Of a stretch of 8,780 bases of DNA, positions 1 through 6,782 are shown piece by piece. Source of the DNA: JANFXS01 sp022791155 (GTDB lineage: Bacteria; Bacillota; Clostridia; Lachnospirales; Anaerotignaceae); the NCBI GenBank assembly GCA_949743895.1, contig CATJUX010000105.1, positions 1 to 8,780 on the forward strand, read 5' to 3'. Numbering within the stretch: position 1 is the first letter of the stretch; each line of letters opens with the position of its first letter. The translations under genes and the position numbers were made by a program. The notes under the pieces were generated by a model that saw only the letters and a list, made by a program, of their open reading frames with translations, was not told where the DNA came from and did no database searches.

Positions 1-430
1 ATATAATATAATTATTTGCTTTATTTTTGTTATATTCATCAACCAAATCTTCCAACGTATACATGTCAATATAATCATTAATAACTTTGTAAAGCCCGTT
101 CCAAAAACCTTGAGTTGCACATTGGCCCGCCCTTTCACAAACTTCGCCGTCAAGACATGGTATTGGGGCAAGTGTGCCTTCTGTGACACGCAAAATATCA
201 CCAACAGAATATTCCCGCGCGCACTTTGCAAGCCTATATCCACCGCTTGAACCTCTCGCGCTTCTCAAAAGTCCGGCTTTACAAATTTGTGCAACAATCT
301 GTTCAAGATACTTCACAGATATATTCTGTCGCGCTGATATATCTTTAAGCGAAACATTTTCTCCATTTCCATTGACAGCTATGTCAACCATAAGTCTTAA
401 AGCATACCGGCCTTTTGTAGAAATTTTCAA
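1..430 (-). CDS. IscR-type Rrf2 family transcriptional regulator (3' end beyond window)
   Basis: Seen: an open frame of 143 codons from a TTG at 430 to the left edge without a stop. It opens with LKISTKGRYALRLMVDIA (initiator L read as Met), the classic Rrf2 N-terminus, followed by a winged helix-turn-helix (about residues 1-80; VKYLEQIV recognition helix near 39-46, wing RGSSGGYRL near 59-67). Cysteines fall at 92, 98 and 104 (CX5CX5C), the spacing of the [2Fe-2S] ligands of E. coli IscR; the position of IscR His107 is Gln. Family knowledge: such proteins repress or activate Fe-S assembly and stress genes according to cluster occupancy. The start is TTG because an in-frame stop lies just upstream (448-446), AGGCAGGA sits 6 nt before it, and the next ATG would cut into helix 1. 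Only 2 bp separate it from the recN stop, so it is probably co-transcribed. Target genes (often iscS/nifU in Clostridia) would lie outside the window. Family call firm; Fe-S sensing inferred. Confidence 0.9.
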   Translation of the reverse strand, partial: MKISTKGRYALRLMVDIAVNGNGENVSLKDISARQNISVKYLEQIVAQICKAGLLRSARGSSGGYRLAKCAREYSVGDILRVTEGTLAPIPCLDGEVCERAGQCATQGFWNGLYKVINDYIDMYTLEDLVDEYNKNKANNYII

Positions 431-432
431 AT

Positions 433-2151
433 TTATTCCTGCCTTTCATACATACAAAACAGCAATTCACTGCTTTTATATTTATCAGAATCATCTTTCA
501 TTTTAGATGCCGCCATTGTAACAATGCTGTCATTTTCATTTCCCATAAGCCGTGCTATTTCTTCTATGGAACCTTTTCTGTCAAGACATATAATTTTTGT
601 CACAGTTTTATTTTTCTCAACATTTTTTTCAATCAAAAAATGGCTGTCAGCCATGGCCACAATTTGAGGAAGATGAGTTATGCACAAAACCTGTTTTTTT
701 CTTCCTATAGCAGCCATTTTTCTTCCCACTTTTGAGGCTGTTTTGCCACTCACACCTGTGTCTATTTCATCAAATATAAATGTATCTATATTTTCGGCAT
801 CTGAAACAACAGTTTTAATTGCAAGCATAACTCGGCTCATTTCGCCGCCTGATGCAATCTTTGCCAAAGGTTTCATGTCCTCACCCATGTTTGGGGAAAT
901 CAAAAATTCAACATTGTCGTTTCCTTTAATGCTGAATGTTTCTTTTGGAGAAACAGCAATCTTAAATTCAACATTGTTCATCTCAAGATCTTTTAGTTGC
1001 TTTTCTATTTTTTCTCCAATTTTCTTTGCTTTTTCCTGCCTCAAACTGCTCATCACAGCACATTTTTCTTTTATTTGAGAAAGAAGTTCTTTTTTTCTCA
1101 AATTTAACTTTTCCAACGTATCACCGCTGTCAAAAATGAGCTCCAATTCATTCTTGGCTTTCTCTCCAAAGGAATTTATGCTTTCAATTGTCTGGCCATA
1201 TTTCTTTTTTAAGCGGTATATTAGATCAAGCCTTTCTTCAACGTCATCAATCTCATTTGGGTTTACCTCAATTTCATCTTCATACTTCCTAAGACGTCTT
1301 ATCATGTCTTTTAATAATTCGCTTATGTCACTCAAAGAATTATATATTTCAAAAATATCGTTGTCATATTCTGAAATTTCACCCAAGAGCACAAGTGATT
1401 TTTCAACATTGTCTAATGCCGAAAATGATTCATCATCACCATATAAAAGCTCTGAACTTTCTCTAACATTTTTTACCACTTTGTCAATATTGTTCAAATA
1501 TTCGCGGCGTTCTTCAAGCGCTTCTTCCTCGCCCTCCTTCAGCTGTGCACTGAATATTTCATTTATCTGGAATTCAAGCTTTTCAATTCTGCTTTCACGC
1601 TCCAACTCATCACCGCTTATATCATTTATTTCCTTTGTCACCAATTTATATTCTTTTATTAATTTTGACATATCGTTTTTAAGCATATCAATTTCAGGAG
1701 CACAAAAGCTGTCAAGAATATCTATATGCTTTGACGGATTAAGCAGAGACTGATGTTCGTGCTGTCCATGAATGTCAATGAGACTTTCAGAAAGCTGTTT
1801 AAGCATTGAAGCTGTGACAGGGATTCCATTAACTCTGTTGGAGCTTTTTCCTTCAGATGACATTGTGCGCTGTATTATAACAATGTTGTCTTCAATCTCT
1901 ATTCCCATTTGCTCAAACTGACTTTGTGTTTGTTTATCACAAACTTCAAACTCAGCTACAACCTGAACACTTTTAGCATCTTTTCTCACAAATTCTTTCG
2001 TTGTTCGTTCTCCAAGAACAAAGTTCACAGAATCAATAATCATGCTTTTTCCGGCACCTGTTTCACCAGTTAGTATATTCAATCCATTTCCAAATTCAAT
2101 ATCCGCCGACTCTATTAAAGCCGCGTTTTTAATGTGCAATCTTAAAAGCAT
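433..2151 (-). CDS. recN: DNA repair protein RecN (SMC-like ATPase)
   Basis: RecN is a cytoplasmic SMC-like ATPase recruited early to DNA double-strand breaks, where it helps hold ends together for RecA-dependent recombination (family knowledge). Seen: 572 residues, close to the usual 550-580. The N-terminal ATPase half has Walker A GETGAGKS at 29-36, followed by the RecN-typical stretch up to LGERT. A long central region of about residues 150-390, rich in Glu/Lys/Leu, fits the antiparallel coiled coil. The C-terminal half carries the ABC signature ASGGEMSR (433-440), Walker B TFIFDEIDTG (from 457; D461, E462) and the switch His in CITHLPQ (H493). All catalytic motifs are intact. The ATG start has GGGTGA 6 nt upstream and follows the argR stop by 18 bp; the next gene begins 2 bp after its stop. 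In many spore formers spoIVB and spo0A follow recN; here an Rrf2 regulator does. Confidence 0.97.
   Translation of the reverse strand: MLLRLHIKNAALIESADIEFGNGLNILTGETGAGKSMIIDSVNFVLGERTTKEFVRKDAKSVQVVAEFEVCDKQTQSQFEQMGIEIEDNIVIIQRTMSSEGKSSNRVNGIPVTASMLKQLSESLIDIHGQHEHQSLLNPSKHIDILDSFCAPEIDMLKNDMSKLIKEYKLVTKEINDISGDELERESRIEKLEFQINEIFSAQLKEGEEEALEERREYLNNIDKVVKNVRESSELLYGDDESFSALDNVEKSLVLLGEISEYDNDIFEIYNSLSDISELLKDMIRRLRKYEDEIEVNPNEIDDVEERLDLIYRLKKKYGQTIESINSFGEKAKNELELIFDSGDTLEKLNLRKKELLSQIKEKCAVMSSLRQEKAKKIGEKIEKQLKDLEMNNVEFKIAVSPKETFSIKGNDNVEFLISPNMGEDMKPLAKIASGGEMSRVMLAIKTVVSDAENIDTFIFDEIDTGVSGKTASKVGRKMAAIGRKKQVLCITHLPQIVAMADSHFLIEKNVEKNKTVTKIICLDRKGSIEEIARLMGNENDSIVTMAASKMKDDSDKYKSSELLFCMYERQE
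437..444 (-). promoter_or_regulatory. Ribosome binding site of the Rrf2 gene, inside the recN 3' end
   Basis: AGGCAGGA lies 6 nt before the TTG start at 430 and encodes the last residues of RecN. It decides the non-ATG start and suggests the regulator is translated by coupling to recN. Confidence 0.6.
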
Positions 2152-2157
2152 ATCAGC

Positions 2158-2163
2158 TCACCC
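2158..2163 (-). promoter_or_regulatory. Ribosome binding site of recN
   Basis: GGGTGA lies 6 nt before the recN ATG in the 18-bp argR-recN spacer. That spacer leaves no room for a separate promoter, which supports co-transcription. Confidence 0.5.
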
Positions 2164-2169
2164 AGTCTA

Positions 2170-2622
2170 TCATGCATTTATTATACGATTAAGTTTTTGC
2201 ATAAATTCAACAGCCTGACCATGTGTTCTGGCAACACAAAACACAGTGTCATCTCCAGCAATTGAACCGAGTATGTCACTGTTTTCCATGTTGTCAACAG
2301 CAACTCCAACAGCCATTCCCATTCCATTTAATGTTTTAATTACAATCATGTTTTGTGCAAAATCAACTTTTATAACAGCATCCTTAAAAACTCTTATAAG
2401 CCTTTCTGAAAATTCCGTGTCAGCTGATGCTATTGAAACATACCTTTGTTTTCCATTTTCAGAAGAAAGCTTTGTAAGTTTGAGTTCTCTTATATCTCTT
2501 GATATTGTGGCCTGCGTAACATTAAATCCCTCTTTTTGAAGAAGCCTTGCTAAATCTTCCTGTGTTTCAACTGGTATGCTTTCTATAATTTCAAGAATTT
2601 TTGCTTGTCTGGAAAATTTCAT
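2170..2622 (-). CDS. argR: Arginine repressor ArgR/AhrC
   Basis: Arginine-responsive regulator: in the family, a hexamer binds L-arginine and then ARG boxes to repress arginine biosynthesis and, in Gram-positives, activate catabolism. Seen: 150 residues, the normal length. The N-terminal winged helix-turn-helix (about 1-65) contains TQATISRDIRELKL (36-49), the DNA-reading motif with the conserved SR pair at 41-42. The C-terminal oligomerisation and ligand domain (about 75-150) carries GSIAGDDTVF, with the two aspartates at 124-125 that contact the arginine guanidinium in characterised homologues. The ATG abuts the nadK stop with no spacer (TGAATG), and a very strong AGGGGAGG site sits inside the nadK end. 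Placement between nadK and recN is typical of Firmicutes and does not itself imply control of these genes. I saw no convincing ARG box in the window, so its targets are probably elsewhere. Confidence 0.96.
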   Translation of the reverse strand: MKFSRQAKILEIIESIPVETQEDLARLLQKEGFNVTQATISRDIRELKLTKLSSENGKQRYVSIASADTEFSERLIRVFKDAVIKVDFAQNMIVIKTLNGMGMAVGVAVDNMENSDILGSIAGDDTVFCVARTHGQAVEFMQKLNRIINA

Positions 2623-3477
2623 TCATCTGCCTCCCCTTCCAAACATCTTTTCCCTAAGAACATCATAAAAACCCAAATCCCCAGTTTTTATAATGCTGGC
2701 ACAATATTGAGATTTTCTAATTATAATGTAATCTCTGTTTTCTATTGGACAAATGCTTTGTCCGTCAACAACTGCGAAAATTCTATGCCTTGGGGCAGTG
2801 TTGACTGAAAGCTTCACAACATCATCAGCTCCAACAACAATGCTTCTTGCATGCAGCTTATGCGGGCAAATCGGTGTTATGGCAAGCATTTTTGCATCGC
2901 TTTTCAATATTGGCCCTCCAGCCGCAAGATTATATGCTGTAGAGCCCGTTGGAGTTGAAACTATAATTCCGTCACCAAAGAAATCATCTATATATTCATT
3001 ATTAACAAAAACTCCCACATCAGAAATGCTCCCTCTTGATATGCTCACTTCATTAAGGCCAACAACACTTTTTTTTCCATCTTTTGACGTATAAATGTCT
3101 CCTTGAAGCATCATCCTTTTTTCCAGCTTGAAGTTTCCGCTCAAAACCTTTTTGACAGCCACTTCCATTCCCTGAATATTGCAGTCAGTCAAAAACCCCA
3201 AGTGTCCAAGGTTAACTCCCATTATCGGCGTGTTATATCTTGCAGCACGTTTTCCAGCACTAAGCATTGTTCCGTCACCGCCAAGAGCTATTATAAAGTC
3301 ACTCTCTCTGTATATCATGTCATCCCTTGTTGCATATTGTTCAAACCCCAAGGCTTCAGCTGCGTTTTCACTTATCATGGGAAGACAGCCAAGCTTCAAC
3401 AAAACTTTTGTCATTTCCTTTGTGGCATTATAATTTTCATCTTTTCTGTTGTTTGGCAAAACTCCTACTCTTTTCAT
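2623..3477 (-). CDS. nadK: NAD kinase (ATP-NAD kinase)
   Basis: Phosphorylates NAD+ to NADP+, the only known route to NADP in most bacteria; a cytoplasmic homo-oligomer. Seen: 284 residues, normal for the family. The first domain contains the hallmark GGDGT at 66-70 within FIIALGGDGTML, which binds the phosphate donor. Next come NLGHLGFLTD (89-98), the NE pair at 142-143 (LNEVSI), STPTGSTAYNLAAGGPI (174-190), and ICPHKLHARSIVV in the second domain, all conserved NadK blocks in the expected order. No key residue is missing. The ATG start has GGGAG 8 nt upstream and lies 18 bp after the tlyA stop; its own stop abuts the argR ATG. The C-terminal GRGGR tail is at least partly set by the overlapping argR ribosome binding site (inference). 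Confidence 0.97.
   Translation of the reverse strand: MKRVGVLPNNRKDENYNATKEMTKVLLKLGCLPMISENAAEALGFEQYATRDDMIYRESDFIIALGGDGTMLSAGKRAARYNTPIMGVNLGHLGFLTDCNIQGMEVAVKKVLSGNFKLEKRMMLQGDIYTSKDGKKSVVGLNEVSISRGSISDVGVFVNNEYIDDFFGDGIIVSTPTGSTAYNLAAGGPILKSDAKMLAITPICPHKLHARSIVVGADDVVKLSVNTAPRHRIFAVVDGQSICPIENRDYIIIRKSQYCASIIKTGDLGFYDVLREKMFGRGGR
2630..2637 (-). promoter_or_regulatory. Strong ribosome binding site of argR, inside the nadK 3' end
   Basis: AGGGGAGG lies 7 nt before the argR ATG and encodes part of the Gly/Arg-rich NadK C-terminus (GRGGR). It is the strongest Shine-Dalgarno match in the window and fixes the argR start. Confidence 0.65.
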
Positions 3478-3495
3478 AAAAATTCTCCCAATGCA

Positions 3496-4305
3496 TCATA
3501 ATTCATTGTGCGATGAAACAGCGGCTGCATCAGCCATAAGATATGCATTTTCTATTGTCAGCCCAATGCTGTTCTTTTCAAGAAGTATTAAATATTCAAT
3601 GTTTCCCTCAGGCCCTTTTATAGGTGAAAAATCAATTCCTATAATTCCAAGCCCTTTTTCAAAAGCAAATTCAATAATCTTTTTTATAACATCTTTGTGA
3701 ACTTGAACATCCTTCACAACACCTTTTTTGCCAACTTTGTCTTTTCCAGCTTCAAACTGCGGCTTTATGAGGCACACAACTTTTCCGTGTTCCTTCATTC
3801 TTTCAAGCGTTGGCGGAAGAACCATTGTGAGAGAAATGAAAGAAACATCTATTGATGCAAAGTCGGCTAATTCTGGAACATGCTCGTCAGTTAGGTATCT
3901 CACATTTGTTTTTTCCAAACAAATAACTCTTTCATCATTTCTTAATTTCCATGCAAATTGTCCATATCCAACATCAATAGAATAGACTTTGGCCGCTCCA
4001 TTTTGAAGCATGCAGTCTGTAAACCCTCCTGTTGAAGCGCCTATATCCATACACACCGCACCGTCAATGTTTATGTTAAATTTTTCTATGGCCTTTTCAA
4101 GTTTATATCCTCCACGGCTTACATATTTCATGCTATTGCCTTTAACCATTATTTCAGCGCTTGTTTCAATTTTTGTTCCCGGTTTATCCTCTTTTTGTCC
4201 ATTAATATATATTGAGCCTGCCATTATCATTGCTCTGGCCTTTTCGCGGCTTTCAGCCAAACCTTTTTTTACAACCAAAATATCCAGTCTTTCTTTGTCA
4301 GCCAT
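3496..4305 (-). CDS. tlyA: TlyA family rRNA 2'-O-methyltransferase (S4 + FtsJ-like)
   Basis: TlyA/YqxC proteins use S-adenosylmethionine to 2'-O-methylate cytidines of ribosomal RNA (C1920 of 23S, in some species also C1409 of 16S); the name hemolysin A is historical. Seen: 269 residues, standard length. An N-terminal S4 RNA-binding domain (about 5-60: RLDILVVKKGLAESREKA, then AGSIYING) is joined to a Rossmann methyltransferase with SAM motif I MDIGASTGGFTDCML (86-100). The FtsJ-type catalytic tetrad appears to be K68, D154, K181 and E237. The interdomain linker reads MKYV where the Mycobacterium tuberculosis enzyme has the RXWV tetrapeptide that affects SAM binding. Whether this protein modifies one or both subunits cannot be told. 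The ATG is 1 bp after the dxs stop, with AGGA in the dxs end 11 nt upstream, a rather long spacing. Family call firm. Confidence 0.95.
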   Translation of the reverse strand: MADKERLDILVVKKGLAESREKARAMIMAGSIYINGQKEDKPGTKIETSAEIMVKGNSMKYVSRGGYKLEKAIEKFNINIDGAVCMDIGASTGGFTDCMLQNGAAKVYSIDVGYGQFAWKLRNDERVICLEKTNVRYLTDEHVPELADFASIDVSFISLTMVLPPTLERMKEHGKVVCLIKPQFEAGKDKVGKKGVVKDVQVHKDVIKKIIEFAFEKGLGIIGIDFSPIKGPEGNIEYLILLEKNSIGLTIENAYLMADAAAVSSHNEL

Positions 4306-4306
4306 T

Positions 4307-6190
4307 TCAACTATTTTCCTTTTCTAAAACGCCAATGATTCCATTGTATAATCCTTTTCCATCTAATTTATATCTTTCAAAAAGCTGTGGGCGTGTTCCT
4401 TGCTCTATGAAGCTGTCAGGGAATCCAAATGGCTTAACAAGAACATTTGGCCTCATGCCACAAACCTCACTTTGGACAATAGTTCCGAAGCCTCCTGTCA
4501 AAATGTTGTCCTCAACAGTGAAAATATATTTACATTTCTCACAGGCATATTCAATCATTTCTTTATCAACAGGCTTTATAAATCTTATGTCAACAAGCAT
4601 TGGTGAATATCCTTTTTCTTTAAGCAGTGAAACAGCTTCTTTGGCATATTGAAGCATTGAGCCACAGCTCAAAATTGCCAAAAGCTCTCCATCCTCAACC
4701 ATAAGTGACTTTCCATATGGAATTTCCTCAATTTCATTCCAGTTCTCCTCAACATCGCCGCGTGGATAACGTATAGCAACGGGGCCGTCAATTTCAATGG
4801 CATTTTCAAGCATATTTTTCAGCTCCATTCCTCCAGAAGGCGCCATAATTGTCAAGTTAGGTATTCCAGACATATATGATATGTCAAAAACCCCCTGATG
4901 CGTTTCTCCGTCAGCCCCCACAATTCCAGCCCTGTCTATAGCAAATATAACATGAAGGTTTTGCAGTGCAACATCAGTTATCAGCTCATCATATGCTCTT
5001 TGAAGAAATGTTGAATACACAGCAAAAACAGGAATAAACCCTGAAGCCGCAATTCCAGCCGCAAAAGTCACAGCATGCTGTTCAGCTATGCCAACGTCAA
5101 AAAACCTCCTATGAAATTTCAGCTGAAAATCTTCAAGGCAAGTTCCCCCTGTCATGGCTGCGCTTATAGCAACTATATTCTCATTTTTTTCTGCCAGCTC
5201 AACAATTGTTTTGCCAAAAACATTTGAATAAGATGTTGTTTTTCCTTTTGAAACAGGACACCCAGTTTTAATATTAAAACTCCCAACCCCATGATATTCC
5301 CATGGAAGTTTTTCAGCAAATCTATATCCCTTTCCTTTAATGGTTCTCACATGAAGCAGTACAGGCCCGTTTATTTTTTTCACATTATTGAGAACATCAA
5401 TAAGCTCATTAAAGTCATGGCCATTGACGGGCCCAACATAATTAAATCCCAATTCCTCAAACATTATTCCTGAAACAAACAAATATTTTATGCCATCTTT
5501 AATCTTTTCTATAGTTCTGTCCACTGGTTTCCCAATGACAGGCACTTTCGCCAAAAATTTATGTACACCGGCTTTTGCATTAATATATGTTTGGGCCGTT
5601 CTTAAATCATTTAAATGTCTTGAAAGTGCACCAACGTTGTTTGATATAGACATTTGGTTGTCATTCAATATGACCAGTATATTCGTGTTTGTCCTTCCGG
5701 CATTGTTCAGTGCCTCATAGGCAAGGCCGCCGGTCATTGAGCCATCACCTATCACCGCTGCTATTGTTTCATTTCCCCCTTTCAAATCGCGTGCTATGGC
5801 CATTCCCAAAGCAGCTGAGATTGATGTTGAGCTGTGCCCGGTTGCAAAAGAATCAAATTTAGATTCCAATGGCTTTGGAAATCCGCTTAGCCCGTCAAGC
5901 TGACGAAGTTTTTTGAAACCATTTTTTCTTCCTGTCAATATTTTGTGTGTATATGCCTGATGTCCCACATCCCAAACAATTTTATCATTTTCAAGATCCA
6001 AAACATAGTGTAAAGCCATGGTCAGCTCCACAACTCCAAGGTTCGAAGCAAGATGTCCTCCTGTTTTTGATATATTTTCCAAAAGGAAGCCTCTTATCTC
6101 TTTTGCAAGCAAAGGCAGTTTATCTTGAGATATTTTTTTGATGTCGTTAACCCCATTAATGCTGTCAATAATCCTTTCCAAATTCCCCAC
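4307..6190 (-). CDS. dxs: 1-deoxy-D-xylulose-5-phosphate synthase
   Basis: First enzyme of the MEP isoprenoid pathway: condenses pyruvate and glyceraldehyde 3-phosphate to 1-deoxy-D-xylulose 5-phosphate with thiamine diphosphate and Mg2+, in the cytoplasm. Seen: 627 residues, full length. Features in order: GGHLASNLG (His46), WDVGHQAYTHKILTGR (His77), the thiamine-diphosphate motif GDGSMTGG (148-155) with NDNQMSIS (176-183), IAEQHAVTFAAG with the catalytic Glu370, and DGETHQGVFD (His431), then the C-terminal transketolase domain. All catalytic positions are intact. An unusual residue is Cys351 in MTGGTCLEDF, where most homologues have GTGL. The start is GTG; it gives the family-typical N-terminus (M..LERI) but has only a weak GTGG-like ribosome site. 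It heads the second gene block behind a 131-bp gap holding a likely promoter. Confidence 0.98.
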   Translation of the reverse strand: MGNLERIIDSINGVNDIKKISQDKLPLLAKEIRGFLLENISKTGGHLASNLGVVELTMALHYVLDLENDKIVWDVGHQAYTHKILTGRKNGFKKLRQLDGLSGFPKPLESKFDSFATGHSSTSISAALGMAIARDLKGGNETIAAVIGDGSMTGGLAYEALNNAGRTNTNILVILNDNQMSISNNVGALSRHLNDLRTAQTYINAKAGVHKFLAKVPVIGKPVDRTIEKIKDGIKYLFVSGIMFEELGFNYVGPVNGHDFNELIDVLNNVKKINGPVLLHVRTIKGKGYRFAEKLPWEYHGVGSFNIKTGCPVSKGKTTSYSNVFGKTIVELAEKNENIVAISAAMTGGTCLEDFQLKFHRRFFDVGIAEQHAVTFAAGIAASGFIPVFAVYSTFLQRAYDELITDVALQNLHVIFAIDRAGIVGADGETHQGVFDISYMSGIPNLTIMAPSGGMELKNMLENAIEIDGPVAIRYPRGDVEENWNEIEEIPYGKSLMVEDGELLAILSCGSMLQYAKEAVSLLKEKGYSPMLVDIRFIKPVDKEMIEYACEKCKYIFTVEDNILTGGFGTIVQSEVCGMRPNVLVKPFGFPDSFIEQGTRPQLFERYKLDGKGLYNGIIGVLEKENS

Positions 6191-6218
6191 ACCACTTTTC
6201 TATAAATCAAACAATATG

Positions 6219-6247
6219 TTTATAAATCCATTTTTTAATTGAATCAA
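6219..6247 (-). promoter_or_regulatory. Putative sigma-A promoter of the dxs-tlyA-nadK-argR-recN block
   Basis: On the minus strand TTGATT (6247-6242) is followed by a 17-bp spacer and TATAAA (6224-6219). That is 4/6 and 5/6 matches to TTGACA/TATAAT at ideal spacing. Initiation near 6212 would leave a leader of about 20 nt before the dxs GTG. AT-rich DNA yields such matches by chance, but this lies in the only sizeable gap. Confidence 0.5.
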
Positions 6248-6280
6248 AACAACTATTGTTAAACACGTTTGCATACAAAC
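6248..6280. repeat. Three abutting short inverted repeats upstream of the dxs promoter
   Basis: AACAACTATTGTT (6248-6260, 5-bp arms), AAACACGTTT (6261-6270, 4-bp arms) and GTTTGCATACAAAC (6267-6280, 5-bp arms) follow one another directly upstream of the predicted -35. There is no U-tract of terminator quality after any of them. They could be operator half-sites or chance in AT-rich sequence; function unknown. Confidence 0.3.
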
Positions 6281-6321
6281 TCATTTTCTTAGAACATATA
6301 AACCATAGAACATTGTACACA

Positions 6322-6765
6322 TTAAAATATTACTCCACGGAACATGCATCCAACTGCAATTCCCAATGCAGCTCCACAAACAACTTGCAAAGGAGTGTGC
6401 CCCAAAAGCTCTTTTAAGTGTTCATCCAATTTAAGATCGGAATAGGTAAACAGAAGATTTATGGCTTTCGCTTGTTTGCCGGCAGCTCTGCGGACACCAG
6501 CTGCATCATACATAACAATGAGGCTGAAAACACAGCTCACAGCAAAAATTGGTGAATCAAGGCCATAAATGCGGCCTATACACGTTGTCATTGCCGTAAC
6601 AAAAGCAGAATGAGAACTTGGCATACCGCCAGAACCATACATTCTTGACATCATAATTTTACCGTCAGAAATAAATGTCAAAACCACTTTGATGACTTGA
6701 GCGATAAACCATGCAAATATAGCCGCCTGTAATGTTGTGTTGTTAAACAGCTGAATAAATCCCAT
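6322..6765 (-). CDS. Divergent PAP2 / DUF212 (YuiD-like) membrane protein
   Basis: Small integral membrane protein of the divergent PAP2 family (DUF212; B. subtilis YuiD is a member), distantly related to PAP2 lipid phosphatases; the substrate is not established. Seen: 147 residues, normal length. Hydrophobic segments lie near 12-32, 54-64/73-86 and 126-146. Conserved blocks: GSGGMPSSHSA (44-54), YDAAGVRRAAGKQA (86-99) and ELLGHTPLQV (119-128, His123). The SH pair of PSSHSA and the GH of LLGHTP resemble the PAP2 catalytic signatures, so phosphatase chemistry is plausible but inferred. The ATG lies 17 bp after the ispA stop with a weak GTGA-type ribosome site. It sits between ispA and dxs, as I recall in other Clostridia, which hints at prenyl-(pyro)phosphate or lipid-carrier handling (inference). 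It is the last gene before the 131-bp gap. Confidence 0.9.
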   Translation of the reverse strand: MGFIQLFNNTTLQAAIFAWFIAQVIKVVLTFISDGKIMMSRMYGSGGMPSSHSAFVTAMTTCIGRIYGLDSPIFAVSCVFSLIVMYDAAGVRRAAGKQAKAINLLFTYSDLKLDEHLKELLGHTPLQVVCGAALGIAVGCMFRGVIF

Positions 6766-6782
6766 ATAAAATCACACTTTCG

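Noticed and set aside
174..506. Plus-strand open frame of 110 codons at the left edge
   Set aside because: It lies opposite the Rrf2 gene and the recN end, both of which have clear family motifs; it has no ribosome site or recognisable motif.
1136..1753. Plus-strand open frame of 205 codons opposite recN
   Set aside because: It is antisense to the Lys/Glu-rich coiled coil of RecN, and its Ser/Phe-rich product is what such a region yields in reverse. It has no recognisable domain.
3496..4305. TlyA as a hemolysin or virulence factor
   Set aside because: The S4 plus FtsJ-like methyltransferase architecture and intact K-D-K-E tetrad indicate rRNA methylation; the hemolysin name is historical.
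6219..6260. ARG box (ArgR operator) near the dxs promoter
   Set aside because: The AT-rich stretch does not match the 18-bp palindromic ARG box pattern; no second box is seen.
6248..6280. Rho-independent terminator after the DUF212 gene
   Set aside because: The inverted repeats have only 4-5 bp AT-rich arms and are not followed by a U-rich run on the minus strand.
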